The translations under genes and the position numbers were made by a program. Below, one piece after another: positions 1-8,853 of a stretch of 64,000 bases of DNA. The notes below the pieces were generated by a model, which was not told the origin of the DNA, did no database searches, and saw only the letters and a program-made list of their open reading frames with translations. Where the stretch lies: contig NZ_CP060634.1 in assembly GCF_014337195.1 (NCBI RefSeq), positions 2,604,001 to 2,668,000 on the forward strand, in the 5' to 3' direction. Each line of letters starts with the position of its first letter. Within the stretch, counting starts at the first letter, position 1. The stretch is from Qiania dongpingensis. GTDB taxonomy: Bacteria > Bacillota > Clostridia > Lachnospirales > Lachnospiraceae.

Positions 1-251
1 ACATGCACCGTTCTGATACCGTTCAGGAAAAGCTGTCCTTGGTGGCCCGGTTCGGCGTGACGATTTATTATGGAAGACCGGAGCCGAAGGAGTTCCAGAC
101 AATTGTGAAGACTTTGGCGGAGCGGAACGGCATTTGTATGCCGGAGAAAGAGCTTTTGGCTGAGGCCAATAAATGGGAGCTTTCTCACGGCGGCATATCC
201 GGCAGAACGGCGACTCAGTTTATCACCTATCTGATGGGAAAGCGGAAATAA
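1..251 (+). CDS. DUF815-family ATP-binding protein, C-terminal part
   Basis: The reading frame enters from the left edge, so only the last 83 or so residues are present. The segment with [12 protein letters not shown], an RFG-TIYYG strand and the end [16 protein letters not shown] matches what I know of the C-terminus of DUF815 P-loop ATPases. These are stand-alone AAA-like proteins of unknown substrate. The Walker motifs would lie outside the window. An intrinsic-terminator-like hairpin follows, so the gene seems to end its own transcript. The family call is from memory of the family; the function is not established. Confidence 0.75.
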   Translation, partial: MHRSDTVQEKLSLVARFGVTIYYGRPEPKEFQTIVKTLAERNGICMPEKELLAEANKWELSHGGISGRTATQFITYLMGKRK

Positions 252-273
252 AATTAGAATGATCGGTCAAAAA

Positions 274-331
274 GGGTTTCCCGGCGAAGTCTCCGGAAGG
301 AGGAATGTCCGGGGAACCCTCTTTACGTGTT
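274..331 (+). terminator. Terminator-like hairpin after DUF815 gene
   Basis: Arms at 274-284 and 309-319 form an 11-bp stem with one G-U pair, followed by TCTTTACGTGTTTC. The T-tract is weak, so termination may be inefficient. Confidence 0.5.
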
Positions 332-337
332 TCTTAC

Positions 338-367
338 TTGCATTTTAGCTGAAAGATGGAGTAAAAT
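338..367 (+). promoter_or_regulatory. Likely sigma-A promoter of ppx-ppk1
   Basis: TTGCAT at 338-343 and TAAAAT at 362-367 are separated by 18 bases. They lie 37 bases upstream of the ppx start, whose Shine-Dalgarno is GAGGGGTGAT at 391-400. Confidence 0.5.
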
Positions 368-403
368 AGTAACAAACGAAGAATTCCGGCGAGGGGTGAT
401 AAA

Positions 404-1930
404 ATGGCAGTTGCGACATTCGCAGCAATCGATGTGGGATCTTATGAACTGGAGCTTACGATATACGAAATCTCTCCGAAAAAAGGGATCGCGCAGTTAA
501 ACCGGGTGAGGAAGGTCATCGGCCTGGGGCGCGATACCTATGACAGAGGTATCATCAGTTATGACCGGGTGGATGAGATGTGTAAGCTGCTCTCCAAATT
601 CAAGGGAGTCATGGCAGAGTTCCAGGTGGACGGATATAAAGCTTACGGCACCAGCGCGATCAGGGAGGCGGAGAACCGGGAGGTGGTGCTGGATCAGATC
701 AAGGTCCGCACCGGCCTGGAAGTAGAAGTACTGAGCAACTCGGAGCAGCGGTTTTTATGCTATAAGGCCATCGCGGCCAAAGAAAATGAGTTTAACAATA
801 TCATCCAGAAGGGAACTGCCATCGCCGAGGTGGGGTCCGGCAGCATGCAGATTTCCGTGTTTGACAAGGATGCGCTGGTGACGACGCAGAACCTCCAGCT
901 GGGAGCGCTCCGTATCCATCAGATTCTCGCCAAGACAGGCGGGACAAACAGTGATAAAAAGCAGATCATCCAGGAGCTGATCGACAATGATATCCAGACC
1001 TTCAAGAAGCTGTTCTTAAAGGAACGGGAGGTGAAGAATATCATTGCCACGGGAGTATGCGCCTTATATATGGGCCGCGGCGCCCATGCAGACAAGCAGC
1101 GTATCAGCGTCCAGGAGTTTCAGGAGTTCTATCAGGCGCTGCGGGATATGAGCGAGGAGCAGATTGCGGAGAAATACGATATTCCGGCGGAATTTGTGGC
1201 CCTGATCGTCCCCGGGGCCATGGTATATAAAAAGCTGATCGAGATCACGGGAGCCGAAATGGTATGGCTTCCGGGAGTCCGTCTGGGGGACGGCATCGCA
1301 GCAGAGTACGCGGAGCAGAAAAAACTTCTGAGGTTTCCCCATGATTTTTCACAGGATATCCTGGTGGCCGCCCGGAATATCGCAAAACGGTATATGAGTG
1401 ATAAAGAACATTCGGCGATCTTGGAGAAGAATGTGCTGAATATATTTGACAGCATGAGGAAATACCATGGTCTGGGGAAACGGGAGCGGCTGCTCCTGCA
1501 GATCAGCACGATCCTTCATGACTGTGGAAAGTATATTAGTATGCGGACCCCGGGAGAGTGCGCGTATAATATCATCATGTCTACGGAAATCATTGGTGTT
1601 TCCCATAAAGAAAGGGAGATCATTGCCAATGTGGTGAAATATAATACGATGGAATTCGATTATACGGCGGATTCCTATACGCTCAATAAGGATATGAGAA
1701 TCATCATAGCCAAGCTGACGGCGATTCTTAAGATCGGGAACGCCATGGACAGAAGCCATAAACAGAAATTCAAGGACATTCGGGTATCCATTAAAGACCA
1801 GCAAATGTTTCTGACTACCGATTCATCGGAGAACATCATGCTGGAGGAGAGCCTGTTCAAACAGAAGGCGGATTTCTTTGAAGAAGTCTATGGTATCAGG
1901 CCGGTGTTAAGGAAGAAGAAGGGAATATAA
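404..1930 (+). CDS. ppx: Ppx/GppA phosphatase with C-terminal HD domain
   Basis: 508 residues, the length of two-domain exopolyphosphatases. The N-terminal part opens with AIDVGSYELELTIYEI, a phosphate-1-like loop of the ASKHA fold. It continues with YGTSAIREAENR and an EVGSGSMQISVF strand, which are hallmarks of Ppx/GppA. The C-terminal third carries ILHDCGKY, an HD-type metal-binding motif. The expected reaction is release of phosphate from polyphosphate or conversion of pppGpp to ppGpp; sequence alone does not decide. It ends 3 bases before ppk1, so the two are almost certainly one operon with opposing activities on polyphosphate. Confidence 0.88.
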   Translation: MAVATFAAIDVGSYELELTIYEISPKKGIAQLNRVRKVIGLGRDTYDRGIISYDRVDEMCKLLSKFKGVMAEFQVDGYKAYGTSAIREAENREVVLDQIKVRTGLEVEVLSNSEQRFLCYKAIAAKENEFNNIIQKGTAIAEVGSGSMQISVFDKDALVTTQNLQLGALRIHQILAKTGGTNSDKKQIIQELIDNDIQTFKKLFLKEREVKNIIATGVCALYMGRGAHADKQRISVQEFQEFYQALRDMSEEQIAEKYDIPAEFVALIVPGAMVYKKLIEITGAEMVWLPGVRLGDGIAAEYAEQKKLLRFPHDFSQDILVAARNIAKRYMSDKEHSAILEKNVLNIFDSMRKYHGLGKRERLLLQISTILHDCGKYISMRTPGECAYNIIMSTEIIGVSHKEREIIANVVKYNTMEFDYTADSYTLNKDMRIIIAKLTAILKIGNAMDRSHKQKFKDIRVSIKDQQMFLTTDSSENIMLEESLFKQKADFFEEVYGIRPVLRKKKGI

Positions 1931-1933
1931 ACT

Positions 1934-4081
1934 ATGGCAGAGGGAAAGGAATTCCAGAAAAGCGAATATTTCCAGAACAGGGAACTGTCCTGGCTTCAGT
2001 TTAATATCAGGGTTCTGGGAGAAGCGAGGGACAAGAGCAATCTGCTGTTTGAACGGCTGAAGTTCTTGTCTATCACCGCCTCGAATCTGGATGAATTTGT
2101 AATGGTCCGGGTGGCGTCCCTTAAGGATATGGTACATGCGGATTATACCAAAAAGGATATTGCCGGCATGACTCCCAGAGAGCAGCTGGAAAAGATCGGG
2201 GAGGGCATGCATCAGCTGGTGGATACCCAGTATTCCACCTGGAACCGCTCCCTGCTCCCGCTCCTTAAAAAAGAGGGACTTGTCTTTATTCCCCGCCATG
2301 AGCTCATGGATGAGGAGCAGAAGCAGTTTGCGGATCAATTTTTTGAGACTTCTGTCTATCCGGTGGTGACGCCCATGGCGGTAGATTCCTCCAGGCCCTT
2401 TCCTCTGATCCGGAACAAGACACTTAATATCGCGGCTCTTTTAAAAAAGAAGAAGGGCAGTGAGGGAAAAGGAACCCTGGATTTTGCTACGGTACAAGTG
2501 CCCGCCGTGCTTCCAAGGATCATAGAGCTGCCGGGAAAGGACGGCGTGAGGAACGTTATCCTTCTGGAAGAGATCATTGAACGGAATATGAGCAGGCTGT
2601 TCCTCAATTATGATATCGTATGCGCGCATCCGTACCGGATCATGCGAAACGCGGACCTGCCCATTGACGAAGAAGAAGCGGAGGATCTGTTAAAGGAGAT
2701 CGAAAGGCAGCTGAAACGGCGCCAATGGGGCGAGGTTATCCGCCTGGAAGTGGAGGAGAGCATTGACAAACGGCTTTTAAAGATCCTCAAAAAAGAGTTT
2801 GTGATCCGGGACGAGGATATCTTTACGATCAACGGCCCTCTTGATCTGACGTTTCTAATGAAGCTGTATGGAATAAAAGGCTTTGACCATCTGAGGCAGA
2901 AGCCCTGGGTTCCCCAGGCGGTGCCGGAATTGGCCAACGAAGATGACATTTTTACAAATATAAAAAAGGGGAATATATTCCTGCATCATCCCTATGAGTC
3001 CTTTGATCCGGTCGTGGATTTTGTGCGGCGGGCCGCTTCGGACCCTCAGGTTCTGGCCATCAAGCAGACGCTCTACCGAGTCAGCGGAAATTCCCCGATT
3101 GTGGCGGCTCTCGCGAAGGCCGCGGAAAATGGCAAGCAGGTGTCGGTCCTGGTCGAACTGAAGGCGCGATTTGATGAGGAAAACAATATCATATGGGCTA
3201 AAAAATTAGAGCAGGCCGGCTGCCACGTGATCTATGGACTTTTGGGTCTTAAGACCCACTGCAAAATATGCCTGGTAGTCAGGAAGGAAGAGGAAGGGAT
3301 CTGCCGCTATGTCCATATGGCCACAGGGAACTATAACGATTCCACGGCCAAGCTCTATACGGATACGGGAATCATGACCTGCGACAAAGCCACCGGCGAG
3401 GATGCCAGCGCGGTTTTCAATATGCTGTCGGGATACTCGGAGCCTTTGGTGTGGAATAAGCTTTCCCTGGCTCCACTTTGGCTGAAAAACAGGTTTGTGG
3501 CCCTGATCGAGAGAGAAATCAAATGGGTGAAGAAAGGGCATGAAGGCAGGATCATCGCGAAGATGAATTCCCTCTGTGATCCAGTCATCATCCAGAGTCT
3601 TTACAAGGCCTCTGCAGCCGGAGTGAAGATCGATCTGATCGTTCGGGGCATCTGCTGTCTGAAGGTGGGGATTCCCGGGATCAGCGATACCATATCGGTC
3701 CGTTCCATCGTCGGGACATTTCTGGAGCACAGCAGGATTTTTTATTTTGAAAACGGCGGAGATTATGAAATTTATATGGGAAGCGCGGACTGGATGCCCC
3801 GGAATCTGGACTGCCGGGTAGAGCTTCTCTTCCCGGTGGAAGTACAGGAAAATAGGGAAAAGGTACTCCACATCCTGGAGGTGGAGCTGGAGGACAACGT
3901 AAAAGCCCATGTCCTGCTTCCGGACGATACCTATGAAAAGCCGGACAAACGGGGAAAAATCCTGGTGGATTCCCAGAGCCAGTTCTGCGAAGAAGCTGTG
4001 AAAGCGGCTAGGCCGCCGGTGAAAGGGAGGAACGCGGCGGTAACAGGCAGAGTCTTTGTTCCTAGGGAATCTCCGGAATAA
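1934..4081 (+). CDS. ppk1: Polyphosphate kinase 1
   Basis: 715 residues, a standard length for PPK1. The N-terminal domain begins ENRELSWLQFNIRVL and includes SNLDEFVMVRVA, followed by the head domain. The two phospholipase-D-like domains follow. HMATGNYNDSTAKLY holds the histidine that is autophosphorylated in the family, and VELKARFDEENNI is the other conserved block. It reversibly makes polyphosphate from ATP, usually at the membrane. The gene is translationally close to ppx, so synthesis and breakdown of polyphosphate are co-transcribed. The last 25 or so residues are a basic tail of no recognised function. Confidence 0.95.
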   Translation: MAEGKEFQKSEYFQNRELSWLQFNIRVLGEARDKSNLLFERLKFLSITASNLDEFVMVRVASLKDMVHADYTKKDIAGMTPREQLEKIGEGMHQLVDTQYSTWNRSLLPLLKKEGLVFIPRHELMDEEQKQFADQFFETSVYPVVTPMAVDSSRPFPLIRNKTLNIAALLKKKKGSEGKGTLDFATVQVPAVLPRIIELPGKDGVRNVILLEEIIERNMSRLFLNYDIVCAHPYRIMRNADLPIDEEEAEDLLKEIERQLKRRQWGEVIRLEVEESIDKRLLKILKKEFVIRDEDIFTINGPLDLTFLMKLYGIKGFDHLRQKPWVPQAVPELANEDDIFTNIKKGNIFLHHPYESFDPVVDFVRRAASDPQVLAIKQTLYRVSGNSPIVAALAKAAENGKQVSVLVELKARFDEENNIIWAKKLEQAGCHVIYGLLGLKTHCKICLVVRKEEEGICRYVHMATGNYNDSTAKLYTDTGIMTCDKATGEDASAVFNMLSGYSEPLVWNKLSLAPLWLKNRFVALIEREIKWVKKGHEGRIIAKMNSLCDPVIIQSLYKASAAGVKIDLIVRGICCLKVGIPGISDTISVRSIVGTFLEHSRIFYFENGGDYEIYMGSADWMPRNLDCRVELLFPVEVQENREKVLHILEVELEDNVKAHVLLPDDTYEKPDKRGKILVDSQSQFCEEAVKAARPPVKGRNAAVTGRVFVPRESPE

Positions 4082-4082
4082 A

Positions 4083-4111
4083 TTGCTCTTTTTGGGTCTT
4101 TATGTTAAAAT
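4083..4111 (+). promoter_or_regulatory. Likely sigma-A promoter of the orphan regulator
   Basis: TTGCTC at 4083-4088 and TAAAAT at 4106-4111 have a 17-base spacer. They start immediately after the ppk1 stop codon and give a short leader to the TTG start at 4173. Confidence 0.5.
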
Positions 4112-4172
4112 AGGACTGAAATTGCGAAGGAATTGCACTTGAGATTTTTGTGAACAGAGAGGAGGGGCTGTT

Positions 4173-4874
4173 TTGCCCCAGGTGAATATACTCATCGTAA
4201 GCGGAAAAAAAGAAGCGGCGGACACCATAGAGCTTCATCTGGTCAGTGCGGGATATCAGGTGTACCGGGCGGGAAATGCCGAAGAGGGGTTTGATATCCT
4301 GGACGAAAAAGCCATTCATCTGGTGATTCTGGGTATGGCGATATCCGGTATGGACGGCGTCACCATGTGCAGGCAGATCAGGAAGGTCAGCAACATTCCG
4401 ATCATCATGCTCAGCGAAAAGATGGAAAATATGGATAAGATCATCGGCCTCAGAAGCGGAGCCGATGACTATGTGACGGAGCCGGTGAATCCCCTGGAGG
4501 TAGTGGCCAGAGTGGGAGCGCAGCTCCGCCGTTATATGGAAATGGATACAGGCCAGGAGGAGCCGGACGGAAAGGATATCCTGTCCATCCGGGGACTGGT
4601 CATGGACCGGGTGAGCCGGCAGGTAAAGGTATACGGAGAGGAAGTGCGCCTGACGCCGATTGAGTTTGACGTATTGTACCTGCTCGCCTCCAATCCGGGG
4701 AAGGTCTTCAGCACCGATGAAATCTTCAGCCATGTCTGGAGAGAGCGGGTATATGAAGCGAATAATACAGTCATGGTCCATATCAGGAGGCTCCGGGGAA
4801 AGATGAAAGAAGATACCAGGCCGGAGAAGATCATTACCACAGTGTGGGGCGTGGGATATAAAATTGAGAAATGA
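4173..4874 (+). CDS. Orphan OmpR/PhoB-type regulator with degenerate receiver
   Basis: 233 residues, TTG start with a strong GGAGGGG site at 4161-4167. The C-terminal winged helix (TPIEFDVLYLLASNPGKVFS, then an HVWRE turn and VHIRRLRGKM) is a normal OmpR DNA-binding domain. The N-terminal receiver has lost its chemistry. The acidic pair is Ser10-Gly11, the phospho-acceptor Asp is Gly54 (VILGMAISGMDG), the switch Thr is Ser81 and the conserved Lys is Glu103 (VTEPVNP). No histidine kinase lies nearby. It is therefore probably a phosphorylation-independent regulator; its targets are unknown. The family call is firm, the lack of phosphorylation is an inference from residues. Confidence 0.88.
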   Translation: MPQVNILIVSGKKEAADTIELHLVSAGYQVYRAGNAEEGFDILDEKAIHLVILGMAISGMDGVTMCRQIRKVSNIPIIMLSEKMENMDKIIGLRSGADDYVTEPVNPLEVVARVGAQLRRYMEMDTGQEEPDGKDILSIRGLVMDRVSRQVKVYGEEVRLTPIEFDVLYLLASNPGKVFSTDEIFSHVWRERVYEANNTVMVHIRRLRGKMKEDTRPEKIITTVWGVGYKIEK

Positions 4875-4915
4875 TAAAAACGCCGGCGTCCTGCCAGCCT
4901 TCAGGAAGGAGTGCC

Positions 4916-5389
4916 ATGAAAGAAGAAAAGCATATGGAGGATTCCATGACGGAGCAGGTTCATCTTCTGTTTCCGACCCATTTGAATGGGGCGGGAAGAC
5001 TGTTCGGCGGCCAGCTCCTGGAATGGATAGATGAGGTGTCGGGCGTTGTAGCCAGAAGGCACAGCGAATCGAACATCATCACGGCGGCCATCGACAATCT
5101 TCAGTTTAAGCAGGGCGCTTATGCAGGGGATACGGTGGTCCTGGTGGGCCGGATAACTCATGTTGGGAATTCCTCCATGGAAGTGCGGGTAGATACTTAT
5201 GTGGAATCCCTGGATGGTATGAGACGGCCTATTAACAGAGCGTATATCGTGATGGTGGCGCTGGATGAAGAAGAAAGACCGAAGCGGGTGCCCAGGCTTA
5301 TCGTGGAGACACCAGGACAGCAGGCCGAGTGGGAAGGGGCCGAAAAACGCCAGCGTCTTAGGAAGCGGAGAAGACTGGAAGGATTCTGA
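4916..5389 (+). CDS. Acyl-CoA thioesterase, hotdog fold (YciA/BACH type)
   Basis: 157 residues. I place the start at ATG 4916, because AGGAAGGAG lies just upstream at 4903-4911. An earlier in-frame ATG at 4871 has no ribosome site. HLNGAGRLFGGQLLEWIDEV is the conserved catalytic Asn/Asp-containing block of the acyl-CoA hydrolase hotdog family, and the strand AAIDNLQFKQGAYAGDTV follows. It would hydrolyse cytosolic acyl-CoA thioesters; chain length cannot be read. The C-terminus is a basic tail rich in Arg and Lys. It follows the regulator with no terminator between them. Confidence 0.87.
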   Translation: MKEEKHMEDSMTEQVHLLFPTHLNGAGRLFGGQLLEWIDEVSGVVARRHSESNIITAAIDNLQFKQGAYAGDTVVLVGRITHVGNSSMEVRVDTYVESLDGMRRPINRAYIVMVALDEEERPKRVPRLIVETPGQQAEWEGAEKRQRLRKRRRLEGF

Positions 5390-5401
5390 AAGAAAAATGC
5401 C

Positions 5402-5430
5402 TTTAATTTTCGGCTTTTTTGTGATATAAT
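5402..5430 (+). promoter_or_regulatory. Likely promoter of the CarD-like gene
   Basis: A perfect TATAAT at 5425-5430 has a weak -35 (TTTAAT, 5402-5407) at 17 bases. Confidence 0.45.
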
Positions 5431-5505
5431 AAAATCAGCAACTGCTGTTTTATGAATCTGAGGATTTTTAAATGGCTCCACAGGACTGGAAAGCAGGGTG
5501 AAAAA

Positions 5506-6006
5506 TTGTATCGTGTGAATGATGTAGTAGTGTATGGATGCAGTGAGGTTTGTTCCGTCATGAGGATAGGGACTCCGGACTTTTTGGATGGAGGTACGGA
5601 ATATTACTATCTGCAGCCATTGTGCTGTAAGGGGACGACGCTTTATGTGAAAACGGAAAATCCGAAAAAGAGGATTGTCCGGAAGATCATGAGCGGGCCG
5701 AACGCTGAGAAGCTCCTGGCGGGGATACCGAAGCTGAAATCCTTGTATAATGAGGATGAGAGACAACGGCAGAAGGAATATGCAGAGGTACTGCATTCCT
5801 GCGAGTTTGAAAAGTGGCTGCAGATGTGGAAAGGGATAAAGGAAGAGAAGCGGAGGCGTCTGGCCCATGTGAAGAAGCTGGGTATCTCGGATGAGCAGAA
5901 TTTGAAAAAAGTGGAGGCCAGTCTCTTAGCGGAAACTGCTGAGATCTTCCAAATCTCATTAGAACAGGCAGAGGACAGACTGAACGGAGCCTTGATAGAA
6001 GGATAA
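5506..6006 (+). CDS. CarD/CdnL-like transcription regulator
   Basis: The N-terminal region ([17 protein letters not shown], then YYYLQPL and [15 protein letters not shown]) fits the CarD/CdnL RNA-polymerase-interaction domain, also found in Mfd. The helical C-terminal half is long and charged. CarD proteins bind the RNAP beta subunit and tune open-complex formation. I prefer the TTG at 5506, because it has an AGGGTGA site just upstream and aligns with the usual family N-terminus. An ATG at 5452 would add 18 residues but lacks a ribosome site. 166 residues from the TTG. The gene ends in a strong terminator. Confidence 0.8.
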   Translation: MYRVNDVVVYGCSEVCSVMRIGTPDFLDGGTEYYYLQPLCCKGTTLYVKTENPKKRIVRKIMSGPNAEKLLAGIPKLKSLYNEDERQRQKEYAEVLHSCEFEKWLQMWKGIKEEKRRRLAHVKKLGISDEQNLKKVEASLLAETAEIFQISLEQAEDRLNGALIEG

Positions 6007-6013
6007 TGTACCG

Positions 6014-6039
6014 GGCGTAAGAGTGATCTTACGCCTTTT
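6014..6039 (+). terminator. Intrinsic terminator after CarD-like gene
   Basis: Perfect 8-bp stem GGCGTAAG/CTTACGCC with a 6-base loop, followed by TTTT. Confidence 0.85.
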
Positions 6040-6247
6040 AAAGTTAGCGGAAGGTGAAAACAGGCTGTTCGAAGGCGGCTTCCGTTTTGCGCCTCTTATG
6101 TATTTAGAAGCGGTTCTTGAGAATATTGATAAGATGCCACAGTCTACGTTTGATGAAATTATAGAAAAATATGTAGAAATGAATATCGCCCATCCCTTCA
6201 GAGAAGGGAATGGGCGGAGTACACGTATTTGGCTTGCTGAACTTTAG
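6023..6247 (+). pseudogene. Remnant of a Fic-domain protein
   Basis: Only about 70 codons remain. They keep the core of a Fic fold: [20 protein letters not shown], then [20 protein letters not shown], which contains the AMP-transfer motif HxFx[D/E]GNGR. The N-terminal helices are missing and the sequence stops soon after the motif, inside the 3' end of the convergent ABC-F gene. The first codons lie in the terminator stem of the preceding gene, so there is no start region of its own. A truncated, probably non-functional relic of a Fic/cell-filamentation-type gene is the simplest reading. Confidence 0.75.
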
Positions 6248-7884
6248 TTGTCCTCTGCGTCGGATTCCGACAGACTGTAGCTCTTCTGCCGTTTCCGGGC
6301 CATTTCATCGCTCTCCAGGTATTCGTCATAGGTGGTGATCTTATCGATCAGGCCGCCGGGCGTGAGCTCCATGATCCGGTTGGCTGTGGTCTGTACAAAC
6401 TGATGGTCGTGGCAGGAGAACAGGATGACGCCGGGATACTTGATCAGGGCGTTATTGAGGGCCGTGATGGCCTCCATATCCAGATGGTTGGTAGGCTCAT
6501 CCAGTATCAGCACGTTTGTAGCTTGGATCATCATCTTGGACAGCTGGCAACGGACCTTTTCACCTCCGGACAGGACCTTCACCTTTTTGACGCCGTCGTC
6601 TCCGGCGAACAGCATACGGCCCAGGAAGCCGCGGACATAGGTCACGTCCTTCACCGGTGAGAACTGGGTCAGCCAGTCCACGATGGTCAGGTCGTTGTCG
6701 AACTCCGAGGTATTGTCTTTGGCGAAGTAAGCCTGGGAAGTGGTCACGCCCCATTTGTAGGAACCCTCGTCAGGTTCCATTTCTCCTGCAAGGATTTGGA
6801 ATAAAGTGGTTTTTGCCAGCTCATCGGAGCCGACGAAGGCCACTTTGTCATTCCGGCCGAGTATGAAGGAGATGTTGTCGAGCACCTTTACGCCTTCGAT
6901 GGATTTTGAGAGGTTCTCGACGGTCAGGATTTCGTTCCCGATCTCCCGCTCAGGGCGGAAATCAATATAAGGATATTTCCGGCTGGAGGGTTTGATCTCG
7001 TCCAGCTGGATTTTTTCCAGGGCGCGTTTCCTGGAGGTGGCCTGCTTGGATTTGGAGGCGTTCGCTGAGAAACGCTGGATGAATTCCTGCAGTTCTTTGA
7101 TCTTTTCTTCTTTTTTCTTGTTGGCTTCCTTCATCTGCTTGACCATCAGCTGGCTGGACTCATACCAGAAATCATAGTTTCCGGCATAGAGCTGAATCTT
7201 TGCGTAGTCGATGTCCGCGATGTGAGTACAGACCTTATTCAGGAAATAACGGTCATGGGATACCACGATGACTGTGTTTTCAAAGTTGATCAAAAACTCT
7301 TCCAGCCAGGCGATGGCGTCCAGGTCCAGATGGTTGGTAGGCTCATCTAAGAGCAGGATATCCGGATTTCCGAACAGAGCCTGCGCCAGCAGCACCTTTA
7401 CCTTATCGTTGCCGTTTAAATCCTTCATGAGGGAGTAATGGAGCTCCGGGCCGATGCCGAGGCCGTTGAGCAGCGTAGCGGCGTCGGACTCCGCCTCCCA
7501 TCCGTTCATATTGGCGAATTCTGCTTCCAGGTCGGCGGCCCTGATGCCGTCTTCATCGGAAAAGTCCGGCTTGGCGTAGATGGCTTCCTTTTCCTTCATG
7601 ATCTCCACCAGACGGGGATTTCCCATCATCACTGTGTCCAGGACCACGCAGTCATCATATTTGAAGTGGTCCTGCTGCAGGAACGAGAGACGCTGCCCGG
7701 GGGTGATGATGACTTCTCCTTTGGAGGAATCCAGCTGTCCGGACAGGATCTTGAGGAAGGTGGATTTCCCTGCGCCGTTGGCTCCGATGAGGCCATAGCA
7801 GTTGCCTTCCGTAAATTTGATATTCACATCTTCAAAAAGAGCTTTTTTTCCGATGCGGAGTGTGATATTGTTTGCACTGATCAT
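6244..7884 (-). CDS. ABC-F ATPase, YbiT/YkpA-like
   Basis: 546 residues with two ATPase domains and no membrane segments. Walker A motifs include GANGAGKST in domain 1. Walker B is [11 protein letters not shown] in both halves. The domain-1 signature is the degenerate [13 protein letters not shown], as I recall for the YkpA/YbiT subgroup, while domain 2 has a proper [12 protein letters not shown] charged linker (about 245-300) joins them. ABC-F proteins of this class act on the ribosome; some protect against antibiotics, most are housekeeping. No drug specificity can be read. It is transcribed alone from a promoter near 7962-7989. Confidence 0.93.
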   Translation of the reverse strand: MISANNITLRIGKKALFEDVNIKFTEGNCYGLIGANGAGKSTFLKILSGQLDSSKGEVIITPGQRLSFLQQDHFKYDDCVVLDTVMMGNPRLVEIMKEKEAIYAKPDFSDEDGIRAADLEAEFANMNGWEAESDAATLLNGLGIGPELHYSLMKDLNGNDKVKVLLAQALFGNPDILLLDEPTNHLDLDAIAWLEEFLINFENTVIVVSHDRYFLNKVCTHIADIDYAKIQLYAGNYDFWYESSQLMVKQMKEANKKKEEKIKELQEFIQRFSANASKSKQATSRKRALEKIQLDEIKPSSRKYPYIDFRPEREIGNEILTVENLSKSIEGVKVLDNISFILGRNDKVAFVGSDELAKTTLFQILAGEMEPDEGSYKWGVTTSQAYFAKDNTSEFDNDLTIVDWLTQFSPVKDVTYVRGFLGRMLFAGDDGVKKVKVLSGGEKVRCQLSKMMIQATNVLILDEPTNHLDMEAITALNNALIKYPGVILFSCHDHQFVQTTANRIMELTPGGLIDKITTYDEYLESDEMARKRQKSYSLSESDAEDN

Positions 7885-7922
7885 CTAAACTTTCCTTTCT
7901 ATCTTTAACAGGTCTATTTTTA

Positions 7923-7989
7923 CGGATTTTCCGTTTCCTGGCTATAAGCTGTCAATCCTATATTTTACAGGAAAATCCGCATTTTGCAA
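7923..7989 (-). promoter_or_regulatory. Promoter of ABC-F gene within a long inverted repeat
   Basis: On the minus strand TTGCAA (7984-7989) and TAAAAT (7962-7967) are 16 bases apart. A perfect 10-bp inverted repeat (CGGATTTTCC at 7923-7932, GGAAAATCCG at 7970-7979) has one arm in the promoter spacer and one in the leader. It could be an operator or simply a hairpin. Confidence 0.4.
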
Positions 7990-8002
7990 GTAAAAGTTTC
8001 GG

Positions 8003-8031
8003 TTGCCTGCATATGCGGGATGGTTTATAAT
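8003..8031 (+). promoter_or_regulatory. Sigma-A promoter of exonuclease III gene
   Basis: TTGCCT at 8003-8008, 17-base spacer, perfect TATAAT at 8026-8031, 63 bases before the start codon. Confidence 0.7.
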
Positions 8032-8094
8032 GAAAACTAGCTTTACGCTGTTTGTGATTTACAGACCGGAGTCGGAAATTATTGGGAGAAAATT

Positions 8095-8853
8095 ATGAAA
8101 AAAATGATTTCTTGGAATGTCAACGGGCTTCGGGCCTGCGTGACAAAAGGATTTTTAGAGTATTTTAAAGAGACAGACGCAGATGTATTTTGTATACAGG
8201 AGACGAAGCTGCAGGAAGGGCAGATTGATCTGCCGGCAGAAGGATACCGCCAGTATTGGAATTATGCGGAGAAAAAAGGGTATTCGGGGACGGCTGTATT
8301 CACGAAGGAGGAGCCCCTTTCTGCCGCATACGGCATCGGAGTGCCGGAGCACGACAAAGAAGGCAGAGTGATCACCCTTGAGTATCCGGAATATTATCTG
8401 GTGACCTGTTATACGCCTAACTCACAGAATGAGCTAGCCCGGCTTCCCTACCGGATGGAATGGGAGGACGCTTTCCTCAGTTATTTAAAAAAGCTGGAGG
8501 AGAAAAAGCCCATAGTATTCTGCGGGGATCTGAACGTGGCGCATAAGGAGATCGATCTTAAAAATCCCAAGACAAACAGAAAGAACGCGGGCTTCACCGA
8601 TGAAGAGCGGAATAAATTCAGCGGGCTTTTGGAGTCCGGGTTTGTGGATACGTTCCGGTACTTTTATCCGGATAAGACGGAGATATATTCCTGGTGGTCC
8701 TACCGTTTCAGCGCCAGGGCAAAGAATGCCGGATGGCGCATCGATTATTTCTGCGTTTCAGAAAGCCTTGCGGACAAGCTGGTGAGCGCGGACATCCATA
8801 CGGATGTGCTGGGTTCCGACCACTGTCCGGTGGAGCTGGTGATCGCGCTATGA
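8095..8853 (+). CDS. xth: Exodeoxyribonuclease III
   Basis: 252 residues. [40 protein letters not shown] and the closing [10 protein letters not shown] are the full set of ExoIII/APE1 active-site motifs, including the metal-binding Asn, Glu, Asp and the catalytic Asp-His pair. It cleaves at abasic sites and degrades duplex DNA 3' to 5' in base-excision repair. Its stop codon overlaps the start of the next ABC-F gene (ATGA), so the two are translationally coupled. Confidence 0.95.
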   Translation: MKKMISWNVNGLRACVTKGFLEYFKETDADVFCIQETKLQEGQIDLPAEGYRQYWNYAEKKGYSGTAVFTKEEPLSAAYGIGVPEHDKEGRVITLEYPEYYLVTCYTPNSQNELARLPYRMEWEDAFLSYLKKLEEKKPIVFCGDLNVAHKEIDLKNPKTNRKNAGFTDEERNKFSGLLESGFVDTFRYFYPDKTEIYSWWSYRFSARAKNAGWRIDYFCVSESLADKLVSADIHTDVLGSDHCPVELVIAL

